From NCBI RefSeq assembly GCF_024380015.1, contig NZ_CP101509.1, forward strand, positions 806,001 through 870,000: a stretch of DNA of 64,000 bases, read 5' to 3'. The notes under the pieces are model-generated. The model worked only from the letters and a program-made list of their open reading frames with translations, was not told the DNA's origin and made no database searches. The position numbers and the translations under genes were made by a program. Origin of the DNA: Photobacterium atrarenae (GTDB lineage Bacteria; Pseudomonadota; Gammaproteobacteria; Enterobacterales; Vibrionaceae). Shown piece by piece: positions 26,850 to 35,524 of the stretch. Position 1 is the first letter of the stretch, and every line of letters begins with the position of its first letter.

Positions 26850-26978
26850 GCCATTGATGATAGCCGGTGTTCTGCGCCATCGCTGTAAGCAAGCATTGCG
26901 GTGCAATATGGCGCTAACCGGCGGCGGAAGTAATACAAGGGTGCTTGAGAGTTTGCGCCCTGAAAAAGAGGTTGTTGT

Positions 26979-27998
26979 ATGATCGGTGCTCTGGTGTTGT
27001 CACTGTGTGGATCCATTTTGTTTTCCTGGCTCCAGCTCCCGCTGGGCGCTATGTTCGGGGCCATTGTGTTCCTGATGGTTGCTGGGAAAGCCGGGCTCCG
27101 GCTTTCCCTGCCTGCCCCGACCCTGACCTTCGTTCAGCTGGTACTGGGGATAGGCGTCGGCGTCATGGTTCCGAGTGATTTATCGGCGGTGAACTTTCCT
27201 CCTCTGATGCTGCTTGGGTTGGTGGCCTGCATGATCGGCCAGGTCACCATATCTTATCTGTGGCTGCATAAAAGAGAGCAGTGGTCGAAAACGGACAGTT
27301 TGCTGGGATCGGTGCCGGGTGCAATGGCGGCTGTTCTGGTGCTTAATGAAGCGCAGCAAAAGCCATCAGGCAAAGTGGTGTTTACCCATACGGTTCGCCT
27401 GATCACCCTGGTGATCCTCTCCGGGGTGATTGCTGCTGATAATCAGCCGGTCGCATTCAGCTTTTTCACCGGCCAAGAATCCTATTGGTTGCTGGCTGTG
27501 GCTGCTGTGGCTTGGGGAAGCGGCGTACTGCTGGAGAAAATCGGCACACCGGCGCCCTATATGGTGACCGGAATGCTGACAGCGATTGCTGTCGGCAGCA
27601 TGATGCCGGCGGCCAGCCTGGCTATCCCACCGGGGCTAGTGTTCATCGCAACGTCTGCGCTGGGTGCTCTGATCGGGATCCGGCTGGTGGATGTCAGCGG
27701 TGGGGAATTCATTACCCATATGCGCTCGGGCGTGATTGCAACGGCCCTTAGTTTGGGGGTGACGTTGCTCTTTGCGTTTGTGTTTAGCCAGGTGCTGGCG
27801 CAGAGCTTTGTCGTGTTGCTGATGTCCTGGGTACCGGGCAGCATTGAAGCGATGACTGTGGCAGCCATTTACTTGGGGCTTGAGCCGGCACTGATCATGC
27901 TTAACCATATTACCCGGATGGTGATCCTCCACTCACTGCCGTTGGCGGTGAAGCCGTTTCTTCGCCCGGGCCGTGAAGTCCGACGTAGCGAAGGATGA
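26979..27998 (+). CDS. AbrB-family membrane protein (putative transporter)
   Basis: 339 residues, nine to ten hydrophobic helices in two similar halves. The LPLGAMFGAIVFLM start, the LGSVPGAMAAVLVLNE segment near 115 and its counterpart LMSWVPGSIEAMTVAAIYLGLEPALI near the C-terminus mark the duplicated family domain (often mislabelled ammonia monooxygenase). Transport function is assumed, substrate unknown. GAGG sits 7 bases before ATG 26979. Same strand as the ATP-grasp gene upstream and convergent with the TetR-controlled operon. Confidence 0.75.
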   Translation: MIGALVLSLCGSILFSWLQLPLGAMFGAIVFLMVAGKAGLRLSLPAPTLTFVQLVLGIGVGVMVPSDLSAVNFPPLMLLGLVACMIGQVTISYLWLHKREQWSKTDSLLGSVPGAMAAVLVLNEAQQKPSGKVVFTHTVRLITLVILSGVIAADNQPVAFSFFTGQESYWLLAVAAVAWGSGVLLEKIGTPAPYMVTGMLTAIAVGSMMPAASLAIPPGLVFIATSALGALIGIRLVDVSGGEFITHMRSGVIATALSLGVTLLFAFVFSQVLAQSFVVLLMSWVPGSIEAMTVAAIYLGLEPALIMLNHITRMVILHSLPLAVKPFLRPGREVRRSEG

Positions 27999-28253
27999 TG
28001 TTAAGGCTTTGTGCTATTCATGCTTGAAGTCGTATCGGTGCCTATCGCTATGGAAGCAAATGGCGCCGTTTAGCTGTGAGTATGGCTTTGGTGGCTGGTG
28101 TTCCGTGATTGGTATAGGCCATTTCCAGATGTTTTAGCCCAATCCGCTGGTCAGCACAGCGCAGGATATTGATTAGTCCCCATCGGGCATCAAATGACTT
28201 TGTCATCAGCATCGCTTTAGGGGGGAGCGATATGCTCGTCTCTGTGTTTAGCG

Positions 28254-28285
28254 CTTGTCTTCCCGGCCGGGGCCGGGAAGACAAG
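28254..28285. terminator. Perfect 15-bp hairpin at the 3' end of the aminotransferase operon
   Basis: CTTGTCTTCCCGGCC (28254-28268) pairs perfectly with 28271-28285, starting 3 bases past the aminotransferase stop. There is no T-run. It probably ends or protects the operon mRNA. The 27999-28253 stretch shows only a doubtful 52-codon frame (28048-28206, minus). Confidence 0.6.
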
Positions 28286-28288
28286 GGA

Positions 28289-29464
28289 TCAATTGAGACT
28301 GCAGGCGGGCTGAGGTGCGTGGTCGGGCCGCATTTCAATCTCGACGAAAGAGCGCAGATGCAGTTGGGACATTGCATCAAGCAGCAACTCAACATGTTCC
28401 GGCCGGGCTCCGTTACCCATCAGTCCGATCCGCCAGACTTTTCCGGCCAACTCGCCAATTCCGCCGCCGATTTCAATCTGGTACTCATTCATCAACTGCT
28501 CTCGGAACATCTGATCATCCATATAGTCCGGGATCAGAATGGTTGTCAGTTGCGGCAGTTGAGAGGCCTTATCAACCAGGCATTCCAGCCCCAGCGTTTC
28601 AAGTCCGGAGACCAGAAGTTCCTGGCATTCGGCATGACGCGCGATCAGTGTATCCTGACCTTCTTCCAGTAGGTTGGACAGCCCCTGGTGCAGACCGTAC
28701 AGGGCATTGATCGGCGCCGTATGGTGGTAGGCCCGGGAGGATATATCCCAGTAATTGCTGATCAGCGACAGATCCAGGAACCAGCTTGGGATCGGAGATT
28801 GCCGCTGGGTCAGTTTGGTTACCGCTCGCTCGCTCAAGCTGATTGGTGACAGCCCCGGCGGGCAAGACAGGCACTTTTGGGTGCCGGAGAAAATGGCATC
28901 AATACCCCATTCATTGACTTTGACCTCGACGCCACCTAGCGAAGTGACCGCATCGACAATTGTCAGGGCACCAAACTCGCGGGCAACGGCGCACAGCGCT
29001 TGTGCGTCGTTGAGTACCCCGGTTGAGGTCTCGCCGTGAACAAAGCACACAGATTTGGCATCCGGGTTTCGGGTCAGGGTGTCACGCAGGGCATTTGGAG
29101 CAATCGGCTGGCCCCAGGCAGCACGTATTTCGACGACATTGCCGCCGATTTTTCTTGCACTGTCGGCGATCCGCTGCCCGAAAGCCCCGTTGATGCAGAC
29201 CACGACTTTTTCACCCGGCTCGATCAGGTTGGCGACGCAGGCTTCCATCCCGGCTGAGCCCGGACCGGACAGTGGGATCGTCAGGGCGTTACGGGTCTGG
29301 AATAACTGCTGTAACATCTGCTTGATTTCATTCATCAGCGCAAAACACTGCTTATCCAAATGGCCGATGGTCGGCTGCGACGTCGCCGCCAGAACCGATT
29401 CATCAACCGGTGACGGGCCGGGGCCTAATAACAAGGTAGATTCCGGGATAAAGGAAAGGTGCAT
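28289..29464 (-). CDS. Class V PLP aminotransferase (alanine-glyoxylate / serine-pyruvate type)
   Basis: 391 residues. The fold-type I class V pattern is clear: LLLGPGPSPVDESVL at the N-terminus, SGPGSAGMEACVANL near 68, HGETSTGVLND near 145, the VDAVTSLGG cofactor aspartate near 172 and the PLP lysine in SGTQKCLSCPPGLSPIS near 198. These enzymes move amino groups from alanine or serine to glyoxylate or another 2-oxo acid. It is the last gene of a six-gene operon, 8 bases after the FAD oxidoreductase, with AGGAG before ATG 29464. Its real partners in the pathway are unknown. Confidence 0.82.
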   Translation of the reverse strand: MHLSFIPESTLLLGPGPSPVDESVLAATSQPTIGHLDKQCFALMNEIKQMLQQLFQTRNALTIPLSGPGSAGMEACVANLIEPGEKVVVCINGAFGQRIADSARKIGGNVVEIRAAWGQPIAPNALRDTLTRNPDAKSVCFVHGETSTGVLNDAQALCAVAREFGALTIVDAVTSLGGVEVKVNEWGIDAIFSGTQKCLSCPPGLSPISLSERAVTKLTQRQSPIPSWFLDLSLISNYWDISSRAYHHTAPINALYGLHQGLSNLLEEGQDTLIARHAECQELLVSGLETLGLECLVDKASQLPQLTTILIPDYMDDQMFREQLMNEYQIEIGGGIGELAGKVWRIGLMGNGARPEHVELLLDAMSQLHLRSFVEIEMRPDHAPQPACSLN

Positions 29465-29472
29465 GTGAACTC

Positions 29473-31002
29473 CTAGGATTTGGCCAGAGACAGGGAATAG
29501 TCGCGTTCAGTCGTCATGAATTTCTCGACGCTGTCGGCACAGGCATGGGCGTGCCGGACAATAATGTCCAGGGCACTGGTAAACAGGAAGCGTCCGCTGG
29601 TTAACTCACCGATGGCAAAGATGCTGGTGTTCATCTTGCCGTCTTTGCAGAACAGGCCGTAATCGTACTTGCATACATCCAGGCCGCCGAACCGGTTCTC
29701 GACACTGGTGCCGCTCTCGATCAGGCTCCGGAGCAACGGCGAGTCGATTTGATTGAGTGATTTCGGGCTGCCGGTGGCATAGATCACCTTGCCGGTTGGG
29801 GCACTGGTGCCATTGCAGTGAACGGTCAACTGGCCGTCTTCGACCTTTACAGACGTAGGACCGGCAACAAACTTCAATTGCCCGGAGCGCAGGTAGCCCA
29901 GCATTTTCTCGGCATTTTCGGCCGGAATGGAGACGCGCAGCGACATGGCTGAGGAGACGAACTGCTTCATGAAGCGATCCTGATCCTCGGTGCGCAGGCG
30001 GTCCCAGATTTGATCGATGCCACTATTGGTATCGTACAGAATGGCCTGCCAGCCACGGTCTTGTTTGGCCAGTGCCAGCTCTTTGGTCAGAAATTCTTCC
30101 AGGTTGCTGATCGGCGGGTTCGGCAGCGGCAGTTCTTCGAAATAGTCATGTTCGGTCTGGGCTTGGTAGCGTTCGCGCTCCAGCTGGTACAGATCGCCCA
30201 GTTTGTAGAAGTCGAGTTCCGGGCAATGTTCGGCAATGTAATCCGGAGTCAGGTAGGCATTCTTATAGCGGCCCTGGGTGCCGCGCACGAATGGGAAGTA
30301 GCCACTGCGTGAATAAATGGTGATTGGACCGGTATGGCCGCCCTCGATTAGGCCAATTGTCGCATCAATCGCACTGAGCCGGGCACCGATGATCGCCACA
30401 CTGTCTTCGGCGGCAACTTGCCGTTGCAGTTCACGCGTCGGGTACGGCGAGTGGATAATGTCGTGGCTGTACGGCGGCAGCATGGCGGACTGTTGCTGGG
30501 TACCGCAGGCCAGTACGACTTTTCCGGCATTGATCACGGTGCCGCTTTGGGTCACGACGTTGACCTGATCTTTTTCAACTTGCTCGACTTTGATTGCTTC
30601 GTCGCGGAGCACTTTGACCTGAATCCCGCTGCGCCGGGCATCGGCGCAGACGACGGAAAACGCATCTTTCATGTACATGCCGAACAGGGCCCGTGGGGCG
30701 TAGGTATCGCGGGTTATTTCCAGCTCAGGATAATCGGGTTTCCATTTATATTCGTTACATTCCAGCCACTGATAAAAATCGCCGGGATGATCTTTAAATA
30801 CCGTAATATAACCGGCCTTGGTATTTAAAAGGTTTGACTTTAAATCACTGAAATACGCATTTCCCGGCCCGATTTCTTTGGATTTCTCTAAGATAGTCAG
30901 TGACAGTTGATTTAATTTTTCTTTTAGGTTTTTTTTCAGCAGGGCATCCATAAAAGAGATGCAGGAAGCCCCACCGCCAACGATGACGATGTTTGTTTTC
31001 AC
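29473..31002 (-). CDS. FAD/NAD(P)-binding oxidoreductase (NAD_binding_9 type)
   Basis: 509 residues. It opens with the dinucleotide-binding pattern NIVIVGGGASCISFMDAL and an ILEKSKEIGPGNAY motif, contains a second nucleotide fold (SVAIIGARLSAIDATIGL near 205-225) and a late FAIGELTSGRFLFTSA segment near 465. This resembles uncharacterised flavoproteins with the FAD-NAD(P)-binding domain found in catabolic and siderophore clusters. GTG 31002 follows AAGGATATTACC. It lies 21 bases after the CoA transferase and 8 before the aminotransferase, in one operon. Substrate unknown. Confidence 0.75.
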   Translation of the reverse strand: MKTNIVIVGGGASCISFMDALLKKNLKEKLNQLSLTILEKSKEIGPGNAYFSDLKSNLLNTKAGYITVFKDHPGDFYQWLECNEYKWKPDYPELEITRDTYAPRALFGMYMKDAFSVVCADARRSGIQVKVLRDEAIKVEQVEKDQVNVVTQSGTVINAGKVVLACGTQQQSAMLPPYSHDIIHSPYPTRELQRQVAAEDSVAIIGARLSAIDATIGLIEGGHTGPITIYSRSGYFPFVRGTQGRYKNAYLTPDYIAEHCPELDFYKLGDLYQLERERYQAQTEHDYFEELPLPNPPISNLEEFLTKELALAKQDRGWQAILYDTNSGIDQIWDRLRTEDQDRFMKQFVSSAMSLRVSIPAENAEKMLGYLRSGQLKFVAGPTSVKVEDGQLTVHCNGTSAPTGKVIYATGSPKSLNQIDSPLLRSLIESGTSVENRFGGLDVCKYDYGLFCKDGKMNTSIFAIGELTSGRFLFTSALDIIVRHAHACADSVEKFMTTERDYSLSLAKS

Positions 31003-31023
31003 GGTAATATCCTTATTAACTTG

Positions 31024-32479
31024 CTACAGCGTAATATTCGGAGAAATCTTGATGGCGAACGGAATTGCCTGGCGTACTGCGTCGAGGGTGATCCCTTCGG
31101 TTAGCTCTTCCAGGATAAATTCCCCCCGATGCAGGGAAAATACCGCCCGCTCGGTAATGATCTTGATATCTTTGTCCCAAAAGTCCGGGTGGTTGGTGGC
31201 AACTGTCACTTGCTGGACGTGCTCAACAAACTTCGGTACTGCCCCTTCCTGCCGGATGGAGACGTTAGTTCCGGTTCGGCCGAGTTGCAGGCCTTTGGTG
31301 GTCAGGGTGCCGCAGAACACCAGTTTCCGGGCTGAAGCCGCAATATTAATAAAGCCGCCAGCGCCGGTCAGCTGCTCGCCAAAAGCACTGGCGTTGATAT
31401 TGCCCTCGCGGTCAATTTCGGCAAATCCCAGAAATGCCACATCAATCCCGCCCCCGTTATAAAAGCTGAACAGGTCGGCCTGTTGAATCACGCTACTGAA
31501 TTCCGTTGCCTCGCCGAAAGCGATACCTTCTTTCGGCTTGCCGTTGATCACCCCGGATTCGACTGAGGTATCGATCCGGTCGTTCAGGCGAGCTAGCTTT
31601 TCACCGACCAGTGCCGGGATCCCAATCCCGAAGTTGAGGAAAGCCCCGTCCGGGATCGGCTCCTTGCAGGCTCGCTCGACAATCAGTGTTTTTTTCCAGG
31701 GTCAGAGATATCTGATGATTGGCACCAGTGGCCCGGGCCGAGCCGTAACTCGGATAGTGGTGCTCGTTGCTTTCGATCACAAAGTCGACCAGGTGCCCGG
31801 GAATATCGACTTGCTTCGCCGGTAGTTCATCGACAACTTGCGCCACCTGAACGGCCACTTTGCCGCCGCTGTTACGGGTTGCCATTGCCTGCCAGAGTGC
31901 ATCATGCAGTGCAGCTTCTCCTGCCATGGATATATTGCCTTGCTGGTCGGCTACCGTGCCTCGCAGCAGGGCGAAATCGGCCCCCGGACTCGGGTAGTAC
32001 AGCTGCTCTTTTTCCCGAACTGTGACGACTTCGACCAGGGGTGCCGTGTCTGTTGCCAAGGCGCCACCTTCAAGGCGCGGGTCGACAAAGGTATGCAGTC
32101 CGATACGGCTGAAATGGCCGTCCAGCCCGGAAGCCATGTCACGAAACAGGTGGCTCATCACCCCCATTGGCCAGTTGTGGGCATCGATCACCCCCATGCG
32201 GCCGAGTCGGGTCAGTGCGGGACAGAATCCCCAGAATCCGCCGATTGCGCGTTTGACCAGTCCGGGATGGGCCAGTTTATCCAGCCCTTTACCCTGTTTA
32301 TCGCCGGCCCCTGAAGCAAAAAGCAGCGTGAGCCCTGTGGGTTGTTGCTCGCGGGCAAATCGCTCTGAGAGCGCTTCGGTCAGCAGATCCGGATGTCCGC
32401 AACATCCGAATCCACCAGGGATCACCACAGCGCCATTGTTGATCAGTTCAGCTACGGCTTTTGCTGTTGTCTGCTTCAT
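31024..32479 (-). pseudogene. Acetate/3-ketoacid CoA transferase (YdiF/Pct-like), frameshifted
   Basis: The first 267 or so residues in one frame (VVIPGGFGCCGHPDLLTEAL, SGAGDKQGKGLDKLAHPGLVKRAIGG) and the rest in the next frame (ACKEPIPDGAFLNFGIGIPALVG, VESGVINGKPKEG with the catalytic Glu, YNGGGIDVAFLGFAE) form one CoA transferase of about 484 residues when one base is removed from the seven-A run (T-run at 31689-31695 on the plus strand). As given, the first frame ends prematurely near 31601. It may be a true mutation, a homopolymer reading error, or slippage-dependent expression. It lies inside an intact-looking operon with 4-base spacing from the cupin gene, which argues against long decay. 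Confidence 0.8.
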
Positions 32480-32483
32480 GGGA

Positions 32484-32882
32484 TCACTCGACCAGTTGCT
32501 TGACTGGTTGGTAGCGGGAAGCCAGGATCACACAACCGTTCTTTGAAGCCATACTGTGGCAGGTGCCCGGTGCGCGCACAATCAGTGAGCCCGGCGTAAA
32601 AGTCTGGCCATTTTCGATATAGTCGCCCTGCAGAACTAAGACGGTCTCAAAGCCCATATGGACATGGCCGGGGACATAGGCGCCGGCTTCATAGCGCAGG
32701 AACGCCATATCCGCACCTTTAGGATCGTTGACGGTTTCATCGAACAGGACGGCAATGTCCACCCCTTCACGAAGGCCGCGCTGATACGGCTGGAAATCCA
32801 GATCGGCTGGCAGGCTAATATCATTGTCAAAGCCCAGCTTCAGAACGACATCTCTTGACTCTGGTGGAACGGTGAACTCCAT
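32484..32882 (-). CDS. Cupin-domain protein
   Basis: 132 residues forming a single small beta-barrel with cupin motif 1 (GAYVPGHVHMGFETVLVLQGDY, metal-ligand type HVHxxxE) and motif 2 (APGTCHS). Such ChrR-like cupins bind a divalent metal and act as dioxygenases, isomerases or sensors. AAAGGAG precedes ATG 32882. It is the third gene of the TetR-flanked operon, 4 bases before the CoA transferase. Confidence 0.8.
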   Translation of the reverse strand: MEFTVPPESRDVVLKLGFDNDISLPADLDFQPYQRGLREGVDIAVLFDETVNDPKGADMAFLRYEAGAYVPGHVHMGFETVLVLQGDYIENGQTFTPGSLIVRAPGTCHSMASKNGCVILASRYQPVKQLVE

Positions 32883-32921
32883 GTGTATTACTCCTTTTGA
32901 CTGATAGTTCGAATGTCTGTT

Positions 32922-33305
32922 TTAACGGTTTCTGGCAAATTGGCTGAGGCCGTTGTAGCCCCAGTCGCGGGCATCAAGCTCGTGTATGGAGATATAATTG
33001 GGCAGTTGCGGCGCCCCTTCGCCCAGCACATCGTTGAGCAACTGGTAAGTTGCCTGTAGCCATTGCGCTTTTTGCTCTTCCGTGTTTGTTCCCTCAGTGA
33101 TGTAAATGGCCAGATTAAAGGCGCTTGGCCCGGTTACTTGCGCCGCGTTCACATAGCAAAGACTTTGATTTTGGTGAACATGGATCCGGGTAACATCCGG
33201 CTGCTTGTTGAGTAGCGTTTGGGTCAGCTCGGTCAGCCCGGTAACCACTTGGCTCACGGTTTCTTCCGGCAATTCTGTGTTCAGTGTGAGATCGAGTTTT
33301 GGCAT
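32922..33305 (-). CDS. 4-oxalocrotonate tautomerase-family protein
   Basis: 127 residues. After the initiator Met the chain begins with Pro (MPKLDL), the catalytic N-terminal proline of this superfamily, and the length suggests two beta-alpha-beta units. Family enzymes tautomerise or decarboxylate 2-oxo acids and hydrolyse halogenated acrylates. It starts 5 bases after the HPP gene with a GGGGTAA ribosome site. The combination with a CoA transferase and cupin suggests catabolism of an unsaturated or keto acid; this is inference. Confidence 0.72.
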   Translation of the reverse strand: MPKLDLTLNTELPEETVSQVVTGLTELTQTLLNKQPDVTRIHVHQNQSLCYVNAAQVTGPSAFNLAIYITEGTNTEEQKAQWLQATYQLLNDVLGEGAPQLPNYISIHELDARDWGYNGLSQFARNR

Positions 33306-33310
33306 TGTTA

Positions 33311-33847
33311 TTACCCCTTCTGACGACCAAAGCCGTGCCAGTACACTGGCCAGTTACCTTCTTCACCGTAGTTGTTGATCACCGAGGCGATCACAACCAG
33401 CGTAATACTACCGAGCAGAACCGGCGTGACCAGGTAGTCAAATCCCACCACACCCTGGCCGGCAAGAATGATCACTAACGGGTTGGCTCCGGCTGGTGGA
33501 TGAACTGCACGGAAGTATTGCATCAGCATGATGGCGACCCCGACGGCCAGTGACATCACGATAATTGAGTCCCCGAGTCCATACAGAGCAGCCAGGCCCA
33601 CGGTGGCGGTGATCAGGTGACCGGCGATCACGTTACGTGGTTGTGCCAGCGGTGATGCCGGTGCGGCAAACAGGATCACGCAGGTCGCGCCGAATGGCGC
33701 CATGAGCCAGGGCACTCCGGTGGATTGGCCCATCACACTGAGTGTGAGAATGCCGAGGAAGCCGCCGACCAGGCCCTTCATCAGTTGAATCAAATTTGGT
33801 TTTGGCGGCAGTGCGCCACCACCTCGTAGTTTCTTCATTTTTTTCAT
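33311..33847 (-). CDS. HPP-family integral membrane protein
   Basis: 178 residues with four to five membrane helices and the defining VHPPAGANPL motif near 112-121, plus the APFGATCVILFAAPASPLAQPRNVIAGH loop near 50-78. HPP proteins include nitrite transporters of plastids and cyanobacteria, but bacterial members are mostly uncharacterised. First gene of the minus-strand operon, facing the TetR gene over two copies of a probable operator. AAGGA lies one base before ATG 33847 and ten before an in-frame ATG 33838; the latter is equally plausible. Confidence 0.8.
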   Translation of the reverse strand: MKKMKKLRGGGALPPKPNLIQLMKGLVGGFLGILTLSVMGQSTGVPWLMAPFGATCVILFAAPASPLAQPRNVIAGHLITATVGLAALYGLGDSIIVMSLAVGVAIMLMQYFRAVHPPAGANPLVIILAGQGVVGFDYLVTPVLLGSITLVVIASVINNYGEEGNWPVYWHGFGRQKG

Positions 33848-33913
33848 TTCCTTACGAATAGTATTTACGAATGGTATGCAATCTTGTGGATCAACTGTGT
33901 TATACTTTTATGA

Positions 33914-33960
33914 ACAGATCTGTACACCTCGGTTGGCGATGATACAGACCTGTACACCTC
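33914..33960. promoter_or_regulatory. Duplicated 17-bp operator between TetR and the HPP operon
   Basis: ACAGATCTGTACACCTC (33914-33930) and ACAGACCTGTACACCTC (33944-33960) are direct repeats 30 bases apart, about three helical turns. The first starts with the perfect palindrome ACAGATCTGT. Their position in a divergent 156-bp region next to a TetR gene makes them the likely binding sites of that repressor. Confidence 0.7.
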
Positions 33961-34003
33961 AAGGCAACACCTAAATTATGAAATTTAGTGAATAAGGATC
34001 GTG

Positions 34004-34609
34004 ATGAGTAAGAAAGAGCACATTCTGAATGTGGCCGAAGGGCTGTTTAATCAGCTTGGCTACACCGCAGTCGGTGTCGATTTGATCCGGGATAAGGCGG
34101 AAGTTTCCAAAACGTCGATGTACCGGCATTTCGGCTCAAAGAATAAATTGATTGAGGCGGTGCTGATCCGGCGCCATCAACGCTTTGAGGAGGAATTGAA
34201 TGCTGTGGTCTCTGCCGCGACGGACACAGATAGTCGTTTAAATGCTATTTTGGACTGGCATTTTTCCTGGTTCCGGGCTGTGAACTTTAAGGGGTGCATG
34301 TTCATGCATGCTTTGGCAGAGTTTCGGGGCCATGATGAGGCCCTGGCTCAGCAGGCTTTAAAACATAAGGCCTGGCTAAAATCGCTGTTGTTCTCAACGT
34401 TCGAGCCCGGTGAGCCGGGGGCGGAAGCCAAAACTGAGGCCATTATGACCTTCCTTGAGGGGATGATCATCCGGGCGGAATTTGGCGAAGTCTCTGGATA
34501 CGAGGAAATCTATCGTCTGGGCGCTCGGGCGCTGGCCGTGGCTGATTTCACCGGTAGCAAGGCCAAGGCTGTGCCCGTAATGGAAGCTAAGGCAGGCGCG
34601 TCAAGCTAA
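34004..34609 (+). CDS. TetR-family transcriptional regulator
   Basis: 201 residues. The N-terminal DNA-binding domain has the standard helix-turn-helix (GVDLIRDKAEVSKTSMYRHFGSKNKLIEAVL, about 24-54); the remainder is a helical ligand domain. AAGGATC is placed correctly for ATG 34004 rather than the GTG three bases earlier. It faces the HPP-tautomerase-cupin-CoA transferase operon across the duplicated operator and probably represses both transcripts. Its inducer should be a substrate or intermediate of that operon. Confidence 0.85.
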   Translation: MSKKEHILNVAEGLFNQLGYTAVGVDLIRDKAEVSKTSMYRHFGSKNKLIEAVLIRRHQRFEEELNAVVSAATDTDSRLNAILDWHFSWFRAVNFKGCMFMHALAEFRGHDEALAQQALKHKAWLKSLLFSTFEPGEPGAEAKTEAIMTFLEGMIIRAEFGEVSGYEEIYRLGARALAVADFTGSKAKAVPVMEAKAGASS

Positions 34610-34682
34610 CGCCGTGACGCAAGATAACTTGCCGGCTGCTTCGCGCTGTCGGCTCATTACTTTTGATATGAAGGAGATACAA

Positions 34683-35084
34683 ATGGATTTGCCGTTAACA
34701 CAAGGGGTACATCACATCGGTTTGACCGTCGCTGACCTGGAAGAAAGTGCGCAATTTTTTACTGCGCTGCTGGGATGGCAGGAGATTAAGCGAAGAGATG
34801 ATTATCCGGCAATCTTTGTCAGTGACGGTGCGATCATGTTGACGCTGTGGGCTGCGCAGACAGACACGCCAACAAGGTTTGATCGGAAAACCAACGTTGG
34901 CCTGCATCACCTGGCTATCCGGGTCGATAGTAAAGCCACGCTGTTTGAAATCCATGACAAACTCTCGACGCATGGGGTTGAGATTGAGTTCGGGCCTGAG
35001 CTGATCCGTGAAGGACCGGCGATGCACATGATGTGCTATGAGCCGAGCGGTATCCGGATTGAGTTTCACTGGACCGGGGTCTGA
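34683..35084 (+). CDS. VOC-family (glyoxalase/dioxygenase-like) protein
   Basis: 133 residues with two beta-alpha-beta-beta-beta modules and metal-ligand candidates at the usual places: His in GVHHIGLTV, His in GLHHLAIRV and Glu in GIRIEFHW. The fold covers glyoxalases, extradiol dioxygenases, epimerases and resistance proteins. AAGGAGATACAA places the start at ATG 34683; the frame extends further upstream without support. It follows the TetR gene by 73 bases and may be co-transcribed with it. Intrinsic terminator downstream. Confidence 0.8.
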   Translation: MDLPLTQGVHHIGLTVADLEESAQFFTALLGWQEIKRRDDYPAIFVSDGAIMLTLWAAQTDTPTRFDRKTNVGLHHLAIRVDSKATLFEIHDKLSTHGVEIEFGPELIREGPAMHMMCYEPSGIRIEFHWTGV

Positions 35085-35112
35085 CGCGCTGCGTACAAGG
35101 CAACCCTTGCTG

Positions 35113-35139
35113 CGGGAGGCTGATCACCTCCCGTTTTTT
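35113..35139 (+). terminator. Intrinsic terminator after the VOC gene
   Basis: Perfect 7-bp stem CGGGAGG / CCTCCCG, 7-base loop, six T. It also lies 3 bases past the end of the convergent cysteine-rich protein gene. Confidence 0.88.
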
Positions 35140-35141
35140 GA

Positions 35142-35423
35142 TCATGTTGTAATTCTGCCATTTCTGACCAGTGATCGCCGAACATTTTTGCACAGCTTTC
35201 CGAACCGGTGAATTTCATCAAAGCCGGGCGGCAGCCTCTGATTTAACTGGTGTTGCCAGTAGTTGAGCTCCGTGTCGACCAGCTCCATGAGCTTTTTCGG
35301 GCAACCGATGCAGGTGTTATCCGGCCCACACTTGAAGGTATCGTCCTGATATAACGGGAACTCGGCCTGGACAGCATCAATTATTTGCTGCATGGCGGTG
35401 ATTCTATCGGGTTTTCGGGTCAT
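35142..35423 (-). CDS. Conserved-looking small protein with Cys cluster
   Basis: 93 residues, not recognised. It has a central CGPDNTCIGCPKK segment whose three cysteines could bind a metal or iron-sulfur cluster, followed by a helical, basic C-terminus. Composition and codon use are like the neighbours and the frame ends exactly at a terminator, which supports a real gene. The ribosome site before ATG 35423 is weak. Confidence 0.55.
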   Translation of the reverse strand: MTRKPDRITAMQQIIDAVQAEFPLYQDDTFKCGPDNTCIGCPKKLMELVDTELNYWQHQLNQRLPPGFDEIHRFGKLCKNVRRSLVRNGRITT

Positions 35424-35524
35424 CTGGATTTTATGGGCTGATGATGTTGGTTGAAGAGCGTCGCTGAAGCGGGTGGCAAGGGGCGGCAGAATATGCCGCC
35501 ACCTTGACGGTCATAGGGGACAGC

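Noticed and set aside
28048..28206. 52-codon minus-strand frame downstream of the aminotransferase
   Set aside because: Weak ribosome site, no recognised family; too short to support.
31689..31695. Programmed -1 ribosomal frameshift in the CoA transferase
   Set aside because: A -1 shift at the A-run gives AAA-CAC-TGA and stops at once; only a +1 shift or loss of one A restores the protein.
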